This document shows, piece after piece, positions 1-12,648 of a stretch of DNA of 64,000 nucleotides. The notes under the pieces were generated by a model. The model saw only the letters and a list, made by a program, of their open reading frames with translations, was not told the DNA's origin and did not search any database. This DNA is from Pristionchus mayeri (taxonomy: Eukaryota; Nematoda; Chromadorea; Rhabditida; Neodiplogasteridae): assembly GCA_036245805.1 (NCBI GenBank), contig BTRK01000006.1:49035257-49099256 (forward strand). Direction: 5' to 3'. The position numbers and the translations under genes were made by a program. Position 1 is the first letter of the stretch; each line of letters starts with the position of its first letter.

Positions 1-207
1 TGAGAATGAAAAGAATCAGAATGCAACAGCAAGATGCCTCCGTCTAGAAACAAGAATATACTGTCTCACATTCCCCATTAGCTTCCCACCCAGAAGTCAC
101 ATTCAATAGTAACAACATGTACAATCACTTTATCCTACACGGGAAATCTACAAGCAAAGAACGACATCAAAGATGACGTCAACAAAGGCATCGAAGATGA
201 CGTCGAT

Positions 208-3200
208 TCAGTCGAGGCGTCCGAGGCCGGCGGCGACGCCCTCGACAACGTTGAGGAGCTCGACGTAGTGGTCGAAGAGCTGCAATGAAAAGAAAAACTC
301 CAGGGTGCAAGTCTTAGATCGAGAACACAGGCAAGGCAATATTGATTAGCCCTCCTATTGTAATAACGAAAGCATTATCACTGACAACGAATGGACCATT
401 GTAATGGGCAAATGAAAAGAACGAATGGGTCAGTGGTGAAATCGAACAGTGATAGACAGGGTATTGTGGAGAGGAGGACTGACTTTGGGTGAACCAGTAA
501 TGACTGGAAATTCTAGTGCAGTAGCATGAGAGTTATAAGAATGAGGCATCTAGAGAGCAATCGTCTGACTCTCTTCAGTTTGCACGCTCTCTCGCTCTGT
601 CTGGCGAGAGAGCGTGTGAAACGAGGAGAGTGCGCGCCGTTTTGGCATCACTAATGAGCAATAAGCAGTGATTTAACAAAAGGATAATGCAAACACTAAC
701 CGAGGGCGCGAGTCGCTCCCACTCCAGGTCGATCAGCTGTCGCACGGCGAGCAGCTCCTCCCCGTAGAAGTTGCCGTTGTCCCGCAACCGGAGCAGCGCG
801 ATCTGAGGGAGAGATCAAACATCAACAATCACGGAACACTATGCTGGGGAAATGTATATCCGAGCGTCGAAGTATAATCAATATCCCTCCTACCGTAACC
901 TACAGTACGGAACCTACCGTAACCACGAAATATCTTGGAGGGGAGTACAAGATAGAGAGCTAGAATAGGATCGAACGCCCTATTACCGTACCCTACCGTA
1001 AAGAAAGAGATACTAACTTTGTAACTTTCAACAGCTAACCGCGCCCCGAATGCGCAACCTACAGCATCGTAATTACCGTAACCTCGTGAACGGAGAAGGG
1101 AATAACTCTACAACTAACCATAACCTACAATACCGTAATGAAAATAGACGAGAAAGGTATGCAATATCATAGAAAAGATAAAGGTATGCAATATCTCCTA
1201 CAACCTACCGTAACCTACTGTAACCTGCCGTTTCCCGCCGCGCCTACCGTATCCTACCGTATCCTACCGTACACTATCTACCGCAACCTATCACCCCCTG
1301 AATAAGAATGCAGTAACTCACGACGTCGGCGACGCGAAATCGCAGCTGCAGCCGGGCGACGAGACTGACGCGGTCGGCGTGGCAGGAGTGCATCTGGAAA
1401 TATCGATTTATTAGCCACAAATATCGATTGAATAACCAGAAGTAGTGTTAAAAGGACCGAAATACGTGAAAAAAACGGAGGAAAATGACATAGATTGTAG
1501 GGTGAACTGAGGAGTGAGACGATCGATGCCCGTCGACCTTGACCGAGGAGGTAGATCAAGGAAGGGGAGGGGCGAGAGAGTGTGAGAAATCGAGAGGGCA
1601 CAGACAGGGGAGGAGATGAAGTGGACGTGCAATTTGACAAAACTGGCCAGGATGAGGATGCAATCGAATGATCAATAAATGGGGATGGACCTAGTGTTTC
1701 GCGCGTACTCTGGTCCGGCTCCATTATTAGTGGCATCATTATCTCCGTAACTAACGTACGTGCTCGTAAAATAATAGTGGAACTAATAGTGTACTAATGG
1801 TGCATCATTAGCTAATAGTGCCATTAATAGTGGAGATAATAGTGCCATTAAAGTTACCCAACAAGGACGAAATTGACCCATTATTTTTTGTCCTCCATCG
1901 AATAGCCGATTGTTGAATTAGTATAAAATGAATATACAAAAATGCTAAAAATCAATAATAGCCTCAAGGGAAAGCCGGAAATGATCAGCGTATTCCCGCG
2001 CTCTCTCACTTTTGCATACTCTCTCGTACACGCGACGGGATCAGGGTGAGATCAGGGTTCCGTCCTTGTTGGGTAACTTTAATGGCGGGCTTCCCCTGCT
2101 TTTGCTCCCCTCCTCGCCCTGGATTACTGTAGCCATTCATTCTTCGCATTCAGAATACGGTATGCAATCGATATTATATTTACTTCAAAACCAGAACATC
2201 ATGAGAAAACGAGAACCTTCTAACATTAACAATGTTAACATCACAAAATCCTATGTACAAAAGATGATAATTGAAATGAGATTGCAAATAGAACCGCAGA
2301 AGGTGAAATGTTATGTACAATTGGAACACGGAATCAAATTATGCAATATTTAATTCGGATAATTGTATGTGCAATTAATTGAAAGGGGGGGATTTAAAAG
2401 CGAAAAATAATTTTTCGTAAATTTGTGGTAAGAGGATGCTATAGATCGTTTGAATTTTCTGATACTGATATTTAGAACAACATCTTCTAAAGGGTGCTTT
2501 GAACGAAGTAAACTACAATAAAAGGGGGTTTGATTCGAACAAAATATGAGAGGCTTGAAGGGCTTTCCCCCGTTTCGTAGACCATCTACCATATCTACAG
2601 TTCCAATAAAGTCGGATATCTATTAGTGGTATCGGAAAATAACTTTTTTTGAAAATCGGCTATAAAAATCCATTCATTGAAATAACAGTAATCCCAATCC
2701 TTTATGACTGTGGCCTCTGTCCACTACTGCGGATTTCGTTCATTACTGCGGTCCTCTGAGAGTCTCCCAAAGATATCCGTCGACCCACATAAAATTAAAA
2801 CGAACCTCCGAAAATTCTAACAGTCTTCAGATAATTTCAACGACGCTAAGAAAAGTTTGCCGGCGTTCAGAGAATTTCGACGACCCTCACAAAATTCTGA
2901 CGGCCTGCAGAAAATTTCAACGACCCTCAGAGATTGCAGACTGAGGGCCTTCGGATATCTCTTAGTTTTTGCGGAATTCTGAGGACTGTCGAAAATTTCT
3001 GAAGACCATCCGAATTTTCTGAAGGCCGTTAAAGTTTTCTGAGGGTCGTTAAAATTCTCTGAAGGCCGTCAGTATTTTCTGAGAGTCGTCAAAATTCTCT
3101 GAACGCCGGCAAACTTTTCTTAGGGTCGTTGAAATTATCTGAATACTGTCAGAATTTTCGGAGGTTCGTTCCAATTTTCTGTGGGTCGACGGATATCTCT

Positions 3201-6200
3201 GGGAGACTCTCAGATGACCGCAATAGTGGACAAAATCCGAAGATATACATGATGGGGGGGGGCGTACCGTAAGCACAAAGAACAGATTTCTATAACCGAT
3301 TTCCAAACAAATTAGTTGTCGATAGCACTAACACATCTCCGACTTCAGGGGTACTGTACACATGGTATATGATCTATGATATGGACAGTGATGCTCACCG
3401 ACCACAGTTTGACTCTACCATGAAATAAAAATGCCAAACTCCTTATTTTTAAAAAGCTGCAGTAGTAAGATTACGGTAATGAGGGTTACGGTGGTGATAA
3501 TATGCATGCTGGGTTACCGTAGGCAACGGGGGATATCATATCTGAGCTTTGCCCGACATTACCCGGACCCGCAGTAATTGACAAAATATCCATGATATCC
3601 CCCCTTATGTCCCGCAGTACCGGACAAAACTCGCCGGCGGCGTGGACACGCAAGCGCGAAAAAAAACTGTCAGCGGGTAAAAGGTCTCGCTTTCTGAGCG
3701 AGATATCGATTCACATCCCTATCTACACTGGTGAACAGCCCCTGTTCCCATCTTCCCCCTCTCCACTTGCTCTCTCCCTGCCGCTCCCCGTTGATCAAGG
3801 AATGGGAAGAGACGGGATGAAATCTCGCTGACATGCGAGATCTTGTACCCACTGGCACCTTTGACCGAGATCTCGCTAGGGAATAGTATCGCTGCTTCTT
3901 TAGTGCGAGTTCACGAGAGAGAGAAAAAGAGATGGGAAGGGTTCCAGAGGGTACGATATTGTCGATCTCATTTCTGCGACCCTACTGCCCTACGAGTTGA
4001 ATTTTGGGAATTCAAACTTTAAACTCACGGCTCCATTGTCTTGTCTCCATACATCGTCCTTATCGGACAGAAAGCCCAATCTCAAGGGATTTTGTTTTTA
4101 AACCAACCCTGTTCAAAATAAAACAACTATAAAAAAGCTTAGCAGCTTTAGATCTTAATATTCAGCAAAAGAATAATAAGGTACCTTGAGTGAGGTGGGG
4201 TGGTTTGATCCCTGAGTGGTTGATGAGTCACTTCTGGCTGCTGCACTTTCTTCATCGGAGCCTTGGGACGAGGGGAGGGGAGTTACTCCGCCATCGTCAG
4301 ACTCCTGCCAAAGTGGATACTCACTACATACATCTACAGGATACGGACGAAGACCATGGAAAGATGCACACGTACAACAATGAGCTACCACCACTGTTCC
4401 CTATTTGCAGATCTAATAAAAATAGCTACCATTATCTAATATCGCAACCGAATGCAATTATCATTCCTTGTGCCATAAATAGCGGGTCGCTGTCCACTTG
4501 CGAGTACTCTACCATTCAAGGGTTACTGTAACCGTGGAACAGATGATCCTGATGTGGAAAATGTGCTTAACTTGAGCACACCCCACTACTTCCTTTCATT
4601 TCATACGAGATTACCTACCACGTTGTACACAGTAAGCTAGGTGATTACCGATCAATCGCTCACCACCATTTTGCTGCTGCTCTTCGGAGTGGTATGCATT
4701 TTGGCGGCGGGGCGCGATTTTTCGTGCATGACGTCTGAGTGGGATACGGTAAATATAATGCGAATTATTGAGCACCATATTTGAGACCCTGCCTGGGTAA
4801 AAACTTCAAATAAAGCTTCAATAATCGCTATTAAGATCAAATTTAAAGCAAAAATATGCAACTTCAATGCACAATAACATACTCAAATTTTCTGATTAGA
4901 GAAAGCCGAAATATTAGATCACCCTACCGTACCTGGAGTAATCACCGTGATCTCGTCGTCGATTTCCATCGGGAAAGAGGGGGCGGTCGAAGAGTGATCT
5001 ACGCGTGAACTCTAAAAAAGGTTATTTAAAGAAAGAAAAATATATTTAAATAGGACAGAATAAATTTTTTAGCAACACGTATGGGCATGCCGGTATTAGC
5101 ATGCAAATTTTCAACTTCGGAAATTCAAATTCACAAAGAATAATTTTCTCTTGAACAAATATTCCGGAATCCCGTCCATCTTACTTTTTAGTAAATGCAC
5201 AATACAGCTACCAGTCTCTCTTTGTCAGAGCCATATTCGGTGCTAACAGAAGAGGAGTGCCAGGGTAAAACTTGGATGGGAATGCATCCATTCCAGTCAT
5301 CTCTTCCATCTCACCGATATCATGTGGTGGTTGCTTCTCGTCGGGGAACGACCATCGGGAGCAGCAACTTCGGCGTTGACGTCGTGAATCTCAAATAATC
5401 AAAGGATATTCGGGAGACCGCATCTCCGCGTGAGGGGAATGAGAGGAATGGAGTTACGTCATTCCTTTGTCCTAGCTTTCCGGAATCAATTCCATCACGG
5501 GAACACTAGTCAGTAAGCAAATGTAACTCCGTTTGTGATTAAAGTGTGCATAGTTTGAGGCTGCTATATTTCATGTGATGCAAGATGTAAAGGTGCATTC
5601 GAGATTGGACTTGCAGGAGAACACTTCTGGGCCATTGTAAATACAATGCGCACTAAGAATAATTATAAAAATAAAAAGTGTTGCCAAGCAGTTAGAAGAG
5701 CACTAAGCTGACCTCTTGAGTCCGTTGAGAGGCGTCTTGATTGGATTGGGGAAGGCCGTCTCGTTGCTGCCCACACTGCTCATCGTCTGCTGGTGCGACG
5801 ACAATTCCGAAACGTCGCTACTTCGCGGATTCGGAATATCACGAGAGCGAGAACGAGAGTGAGAACGCTCAAGAGAACTCTGATTATACGAGTAAAGCGC
5901 CACTGCACACTATCATTACACGGAGATTACAAGAATCATAAGCTCATGCCCTGGCTATATTCTAACCATCGTTAAGTCCGAAACAATAAGGTGCGTAAGT
6001 AAGAATGTGTACCTCATCGCACTTTCGCCGCAGTATCTTTATCTCATCGCTCATCGTTGTGACATGGCTGTAATTGTAAAAATTATTGAAAATTAAGAAA
6101 AAATCAGGAATAGTAAAAGTTAAATACCCCCGTAGTTCCATCAATTACACTTATTGATGTTTAATGTGTTCTTGATGTCACTTGCACGTTGATTGGACTA

Positions 6201-9200
6201 GAATTTGGTCATTGTTATGTATGAGCGTGGTGAGAGTGGAAGTAATAGAGAGAGTTTATTACAATACGGGACAATGGTAATTATGGAAGATAGAGAGTAG
6301 TAAATAGGAGAGAGGTGGTTGTATAAGGTAGTGTCGCATCCCTAGACTACACGGGTCACCTACACGGCTAATAGGGAGCGACTGGACTAACGACCATCCA
6401 ACATCACGGGGAGAGACTAGACGGGCCTCCCTAGAAGGGCGCGGAAATAAGTCAAGCTATTCCCAGCCAGGCGGAATTATATTACTTGTGGAACGGGTAA
6501 TTAGCTGACTACGGTAAGTGAGAGTACGGCGAGTCAGACTTATGAACTAGCCTCGTACACAGCACCTCCGCCACAAGATATGAAATACGAGTATTGAATA
6601 TCTGACGAAATGAGAGCATAAGTCACGAGATATCAATATCGTAATCGGATAGGGTACGGTAGTCTATCAATGGGACTCTTTGAGAGTATGTCTTCTAGTC
6701 GTTCTCCACAACTTCCATGGGCACGATAATCTTGGACGAATCGATGGCTCGTGTATGCACACTCGTACACGATGTAGCGTACTTGCACTTGAACACGATG
6801 TAGCGCAGTTGCACTTTAACACGATGACGATGCCGTTGCACTTGAACACGATGACGAAGCCACTACACTTGGCTTTTGGTCTCATCAGTCATCAACCATC
6901 TCTGGACACACATCCCTCGATGACTCTTCACTCATGATGTACGGTAGTACCCTTTTAGCGAACTCTCTGGTTGCTCTACCGACATCTCGTCTCTCGGACT
7001 CCCTCCTCTTCCTCCTTCTTGGGGAGAGTGAGCCGAGCTCTTATCATACTGCACCTCCTCTCCTTCCTCACAGAGCGAGAGAGATAAGTAGATACATGGT
7101 CTACTTTCCGAAGATCACCGACGAACATTCACTGAATTTAGCAAACTTCCATCAGACACCTTTCTTATCTCCTTTCCAGGGATAGTGCTCTGATTCGTGA
7201 CCTTTTCCGAAGATCAGTGCTCTATTGTCCAGCGTATTCACTCGGACTCTCACACTTCATTCATACGAAGTCTTAGTAGTGAGATTCTCTTCACTGTATT
7301 ACCCTCACAGGATAATCTTCATCTTTCATCTGCTTCGTTCACCACTTCTAACACTCCTCTCCTTCTTCCTCTTTGAAGAAATGAGCATTTCTGGCTACTT
7401 GAAAGCACTCGGTGAATGAACATATGAGTGATTATTTGAGAGAATTGAGCTATTCTACCTATGAGCCGTGCAGCAAAAAATAAAATTTCATATAAATGTG
7501 GTCGTAGGGGTAACTTTTCACGTAGAGTTCGAAAATCGACCTTAGGAAGCCGTATATCTCACCCCTCATTTCTTGTTCTGCGCTGAACTTGAGTGGTCGG
7601 TTTTTCTGACTTTTGAACGACGCATCTAAACCCCTTACATTTATAGTAATCCTGATAGATCTCGACGAGATAAGCATTTTTACTGTTGGAAGTGAAAGGC
7701 TAGCTCATCTGTGAAAAAAGTTGAGGCCATTTAAAATGTTAAAATTTTTATTGTGAAAAGATATATTCCGGGGTGTAATTTTAAGTATGTTCATTGGATT
7801 CCCCGTGAAAAGATACCCCTACAACCAAATTTTCACTCGTAAATTCGCGGGACAATGATTTTTCCCGAATTTCAGAAAAGGGAAGTATGGTGAATCACTA
7901 AATTTCTGAAATCTCGTACATTTGCGATTTCAAAATTTTACCAATTTAGAAATGTTCTCAATACAGTACTTCAACTTTTTGTGCATAATTAGAGATTGTT
8001 CTCTCCAATAAAAATGAATTACGACATCAAAAAAAAACATTTCTTTCACATAATAATTTCTCAAATTTGAACGTTGCCAACTCAACAGTTCGAGTCCGCT
8101 TGACGCTTTAGATGTAGCCATGTTCTAGCATGCCTCGACATAAGTGAAAATTGATTTAACGGTCCTCGTCCAATATATCGGGGCTCTAGTTATTGACGCC
8201 CGAATATGGGTAGACGACGAAGTCCGAAAATATTTAAATTCATTTTGGGAGTTAATTTTGAGAATTCTGATTTAATATTGCTGTAAATAATGTTTTCATA
8301 ATCTGGTGTATAAACTTTACACAAAAATACACACCTCTTCCCTTTTCAAAATTTTCGAAGTTTTCGATATTTGAAAATTTCGGTTTTTGAAAAATTGTTC
8401 AAACGGTTGCTTTTCCATACTTATATGATTCCTCAGGTTAAGAATACATTATTTACAACAATATCTAATCAGAATTCTCAAAATTAACTCCCAAAATGAA
8501 AAAAAAAATTTTCGGACTCCGTCTTCTACCCATATTCGGGCGTCAATAACTACAGCCCCGATATATTGGAGGATGACTGTTGTACCAATTTTCACTCATG
8601 TCGGTGCATGCTACAACATGGCTACAGCTAAAGCGTCAAGCGGACTCGAACTGTTGAGTTGGCAACGTGCAAATTTGAGAAATTGTGAAGTGAAAAAAAT
8701 GATTGTTTGATGTCGTAAGTCATTTTTATTGGAGAGAACAATCTCTAAATATGCATAAAAAGTTGAAGTACTGTATTGAGAACATTTCCAAATTGGTAAA
8801 ATTTTGAAATCGCAAATGTACGAGATTTCAGAAATTCAGTGATTCACCATACTTCCCTTTTCTGAAATTCGGAAAATATCATTGTCCCGCGAATTTACGA
8901 GTGAAAATTCGATTCTAGGGGTATTTCACGGGGAATCCAATGAACATAATTAAAATTACACCCCGGAATATATCTTTTCACAATAAAAATTTTAAAATTT
9001 TAAATGGCTTCAACTTTTTTCACAGATGAGCTAGCCTTTCACTTCCAACAGTAAAAATGCTTATCTCGTCGAGATCTATCAGTATTACTATAAATGTAAG
9101 GGTTTTGGATACGTCGTTCAAAAGTTAGAAAAACCGACCACTCAAGTTCAGCGCAGAACAAGAAATGAGGGGTGAGATATACGGCTACCTAAGGTCGATT

Positions 9201-12200
9201 TTCGAACTCTACGTGAAAAGTTACCCCTAGGACCACATTTATATGAAATTTTATTTTTTGCTGTACGGCCTGAGGTCAGTCCTCTCAGATAGTCACTCAT
9301 ATGTCCATTCCTGGCAGGATCCGTAGATTCCTCCACTTGGGTTACGGTAGATTTCGTACGCACTCGACGAAAACAAGGAAGCGAACACGTCGTTCCATGG
9401 CATATCACAGGTAAACTCTTCCAGATTCACCTCTGCACCTCCTTCGTCTTTCCATTCAGTTGCTGCTGTTCAATTAAGCAGGCTCAATATGCACTCTAGC
9501 TTCATGGTCTCTCAGCTGAAAGCGTCTTCGGAGTGGGCGCTCTTCACACAATAGTCTCAGTTGGTATACATATTCTGCCCTTGGTGTGTCTGATTATCCG
9601 TGGTTCCCTCACTTTGCAGCTTCAACACACGAATACACACCAGAGAAATCGATCGTGGAGAAGTTGCTTCTTCTCAATTGATTCCAAGTCAACCTCCGGT
9701 ATCAACAGGATTCTGCTCTGCCCTCTCATGGGGTCAGCATCTAATGGCACAATTCTACTATCGACTTCGAATGTCCACTCCTCCACCAAGTGTTCTCCTT
9801 CGAGCTCAATTTCAACAACAGTAAGTTAATCTTACGATCGCTGATCGATCTCCACATAGCACACCTGCTGGCTGGTACAAGGGATTCTTTCCGTACAGCA
9901 CCGCTCATCGCACTCGTGAGTCCGGTCTGTCCAGTCCAAGCTCGCATTATTCTGGATATTCCACCCAGTACGCGTAATACTCCGGTTACTTGATGCGCTT
10001 GACTACTGTACATTTACAGACATTGTGAATGATTAACTGTGATTCTACTTCGGAATCATTACCACCGACAAGTCGAAAATCGGGGTTCGAGTGACTAGAC
10101 CACGTCACTCTGCATTGGGTGTACACCTACACACCAACGCCTCCATGAGTCCCGAGATCACCGACATCTCCAAATAGATTGCACAGGTTTCTCTACTCAA
10201 TGGGTCTTCTCCTTCTCCTCTGTGCATGCCCGCAGCACACACAGTTCTTTACTCTATCGACTGCACACCTCTTGTGGCAGTGATCACTCTCAACCAGTAT
10301 CTTCCTAGCAGCTTCTTGAGTGTGGTTACCGTACTCCTCTCCTCATCTCTGTCTCACTCTTAGGCCACGTCAGACTATTAGTCTAACTAGAGAGACGTAT
10401 CACCTCGCTGCTACTACGTGTGAACGAGGTTAGTCAAGTTTGAAACTCGAAAAAACTCTTCTCTCTTTCCACAGTATCACTTTAGTGTAGCTACCGTAAC
10501 CTTGTGTGACCTTGTCAACACGTTGCAGGTGCTCTTCAATCACTCAATAAACTTGTACTCGAGTCAAAACAGCTCAACTCCTTTGAGTCTATTGCTTGAT
10601 CACACTTTCCGATATCACACACACCGTGTAATATTCACATCTCACATTGCCCCTTATCGGTAGTACACACTGCACTACTATATCATGCTTCTCCATTGGT
10701 ATTCCTTCCATTCATTACAGTGTTACTTCAATAGGGACGGTTTTAGGCCCAAGTTGCACTGCATTTCGTCATCATGATGACTGCTCAACTTTCTGTTATT
10801 CCTCCACGGAATAGCTGGATCACCACTTGTAAAACAGCTTGAATGAACCGCAGTTCCATTCACTATCAGAGTCCATGAATTTGTTTCGCTCACTGATATT
10901 CCTCCACAGAATAACTGGTTACACCTCGCAACTCAGTCTGAATAAACCGCAGTTATATTCATTATCAGTGTTATGTTCCCTCTCCCTCCTCTTGGAAAAT
11001 TTCTCGGTAATATTCGTGTTCAGGAGCATCCACAATCCCTCAGAAAGTGGTACAACATGGCACTTCACCAGTTGTATCAGTCACACACTTGACTGATTAC
11101 TCCACAGTCCTTCCAGGTACCCGGATCCTCAACCAAGCCGCAGCTATTCCAGGTTGTCCATCCATTTCCCAGACTGAATCACGAAATCACCACAACATTG
11201 GAATCACCCAGTACTTCTGTAGGGTGCATTCCTCCGTTTGATTTCCACCGGCTTCGAGCACCTGACCGCGACGCCGCACGCCACGCGTGGAATTTCGAAC
11301 TCGCAACACGAAGTCTCAGCTAGCCAATTCAAAAATTGGCGAGCACTCCGTGTGCACAGAACGAAAACTTCCACCGAAAAATCATCATTAGCACCTGCTA
11401 CTAAAATAAAAAATTCGAGAGCACTTCGTGCGTACATGACGAAATTTCAGATCAGATCTCGGATCTAGCCACGCACAAAGAAGTGGCAGACCGGTAAGAG
11501 TCACAGAGTACCGCACACAGAAGGTACTCTGACGGACGCACAAAGAAGTCCGCTTTTCACGACAGGGCAGGAAAATAGCGAAATACGAAAATGATGACAA
11601 AAGGAAAATACAAGTAACTACGCGAAACTACTTAGGAAACACGCGCGCGGAGTAAGTAAAACAATCCTGATCGCCATAATGTTATGTATGATCGTGGTGA
11701 GAGTGGAAGTAATAGAGAGTTTATTACAATACGGGGCAATGGTAATTATGGAAGATAGAGAGTAGTAAATAGGAGAGAGGTGGTTGTATAAGGTAGTGTC
11801 GCATCCCTAGACTACACGGGTCACCTACACGGCTAATAGGGAGCGACTGGACTAAAGACCATCCAACATCACGGGGAGAGACTAGACAGGCCTCTCTAGA
11901 AGGGCGCGGGAATAAGTCAAGCTATTCCCAGCCAGGCGGAATCATATTACTTGTGGAACGGGTAATTAGCTGACTACGGTAAGTGAGAGTACGGGGAGTC
12001 AGACTTATGAACTAGCCTCGTACACAGCAGTCATATTTCGAAAACATAAACTGTTATCTAACCTGGAAGTGTAACGAAGCTCGAGCTTCTCTGAGTGCTC
12101 TGCTAGCAACATGCTGTTCTTCTTGAATAAGACTTGCAGCTGAAAGACAATTAGTTTTAAATAGTATAAAATAGCATGGAAATGCTATTAAAGTTAACCA

Positions 12201-12614
12201 ACAAGGACGAAACCCTGATCTCACCATGATCCGTCGCGTGTACGAGTGTATGCAAAAGTGAGAGAGCTCGGGATTACGCTGATCATTTCCGGCTTTCCCT
12301 TGAGGCTATTATTGATTTTTAGCATTTTCGTATATTCATTCTATACTAATTCAACCATCGGCTATTCGATAGAGGACAAACAATAATGGGCCAATTTCGT
12401 CCTTGTTGGGTAAGAAAGTAGCAAAAATGTTGACAAAAGAAACTTGCATTTGAGCCCAGACTTCGATCGATGGTGACGAATTTTGGTGCAGCAGCACTAC
12501 ATCTGCTACACTTGTTCGACAGTCGACCTAAAGAAAACCATAAATTAGTTGCGAACAACTAGGGAACAGGATAAAAAAAAGCGAAGATAAGCGAAAATAC
12601 CTTTGTCGATGCAA
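208..12614 (-). CDS. Unidentified coiled-coil/low-complexity protein, 5' end not found
   Basis: Minus-strand spliced gene. Proposed exons in transcription order: 12601-12614 (14-nt microexon), 12444-12527, 12063-12139, 6013-6067, 5713-5909, 5315-5389 or 5353-5389, 4933-5011, 4664-4734, 4185-4304, 1322-1393, 701-802, 208-279. The stop is TGA at 208-210. Most junctions keep phase. The exception is the 5389 exon: its strong GTGAG donor at 5315 gives a phase conflict with the exon before it, while a weaker donor at 5353 fits. The N-terminal part is helical and charged (LQVLFKKNSM..., MSDEIKILRRKCDE). The middle is Ser/Thr/Pro-rich with an RS stretch (SHSRSRSRD). The C-terminus is a compact helical block containing LLAVRQLIDLEWERLAP and ending GLGRLD. 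I do not recognise the family. The initiator exon lies upstream of 12614 and was not found. Introns hold a complete LTR element and MITE copies. Confidence 0.55.
886..1290. repeat. CTACCGTA-rich simple repeat tract
   Basis: Many imperfect copies of an 8-10 bp word CTACCGTA(A/T)C with spacers. The same word and its complement TACGGTAG are scattered in introns across the whole window. This cluster lies in an intron of the coiled-coil gene and has no coding signal. Confidence 0.6.
1700..1846. repeat. Repeat rich in 'CTAATAGTGCC', inverted relative to 14320-14460
   Basis: The segment begins GTACTCTGGTCCGGCTCC and contains several CTAATAGTGCC words. The tract at 14320-14460 has the same words in the opposite orientation and ends GGAGCCAGACCAGAGTAC. 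They look like two copies of one small repeat. It abuts the MITE at 1848. Confidence 0.5.
1848..2082 (+). mobile_element. 235-bp MITE, copy A
   Basis: Short element with terminal inverted repeats TTAAAGTTACCCAACAAGGA at the left and its complement at the right. The interior shares long blocks with copies at 12188-12413 (opposite orientation) and 12649-12883. It has no coding capacity and lies in an intron of the coiled-coil gene. Confidence 0.75.
2714..3242. repeat. 530-bp palindrome built from ~20-24 bp periodic units
   Basis: The left half (CTACTGCGGATTTCG... GATATCCGTCGACC...) returns in reverse complement to the right, meeting near 2975. Each arm is itself a string of related units such as TTTTCTGAGGGTCGTTAAAA and TTCTCTGAAGGCCGTCAG. 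It is an inverted repeat made of tandem repeats and contains no long reading frame. Confidence 0.7.
6213..6564 (-). repeat. LTR, left copy
   Basis: Direct repeat partner of 11680-12029. It starts TGTTATGTATGA and ends GTACACAGCA. In the inferred minus-strand orientation this is the 3' LTR. Confidence 0.82.
7415..9308. mobile_element. 1.9-kb fold-back (palindromic) element nested in the LTR element
   Basis: The arms at about 7415-8300 and 8440-9308 are near-complementary over ~870 bp, around a loop of ~140 bp. The outer ends read CATATGAGTGA... and ...TCACTCATATG. Diverged fragments of the same family occur at 20806-21140 and 24040-24425 inside UGT gene 1. A 62-aa frame appears in the left arm, but the arms carry no convincing protein gene. 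Confidence 0.75.
11680..12029 (-). repeat. LTR, right copy
   Basis: Direct repeat partner of 6213-6564, with only a handful of differences. In the inferred minus-strand orientation this is the 5' LTR. Confidence 0.82.
12188..12413 (-). mobile_element. MITE, copy B (inverted relative to copy A)
   Basis: Reverse-complement relative of 1848-2082. The left end is TTAAAGTTAACCAACAAGGA. The right terminus is partly lost (GTTGGGTAAGAAAG instead of GTTGGGTAACTTTAA). It lies 30 bp from the exon at 12444. Confidence 0.7.
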
Positions 12615-12648
12615 CTGAAAGTACAGGGACAAAACGGACGCGCGATAG

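Larger units (their letters stand above)
6213..12029 (-). mobile_element. Complete LTR retrotransposon-like element, no recognisable gag/pol
   Basis: Two ~350-bp direct repeats (6213-6564 and 11680-12029), each TG...CA, bound a 5.8-kb unit. The 5-bp sequence GTCAT occurs immediately outside both ends (6208-6212 and 12030-12034), a classic target-site duplication. Read on the minus strand, TGGCGATCAGGATTG lies three bases inside the LTR at 11680 and resembles a tRNA primer-binding site. A purine-rich GTGGCGGAGG abuts the LTR at 6564, as a polypurine tract would. I count roughly nine substitutions and one 2-bp indel between the LTRs, so insertion is fairly recent. The 5.1-kb interior has no long ORF and is about one-third nested palindrome, so the element is probably non-autonomous (LARD-like) or decayed. 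It sits in an intron, with its duplicated target ending 26 bp before the splice donor of the 12063-12139 exon. Confidence 0.82.

Noticed and set aside
1278..1739. 153-codon minus-strand ORF
   Set aside because: Low-complexity Ser/Arg-rich reading that overlaps a real exon of the coiled-coil gene in another frame and repeat sequence.
2714..3242. Regularly spaced short repeats resembling a CRISPR array
   Set aside because: Units are degenerate, contiguous, and mirrored as a palindrome in an animal genome; there are no unique spacers.
6565..7414. Search for gag or pol frames in the LTR element interior
   Set aside because: Only short, interrupted frames with no recognisable protease, reverse transcriptase or integrase motif.
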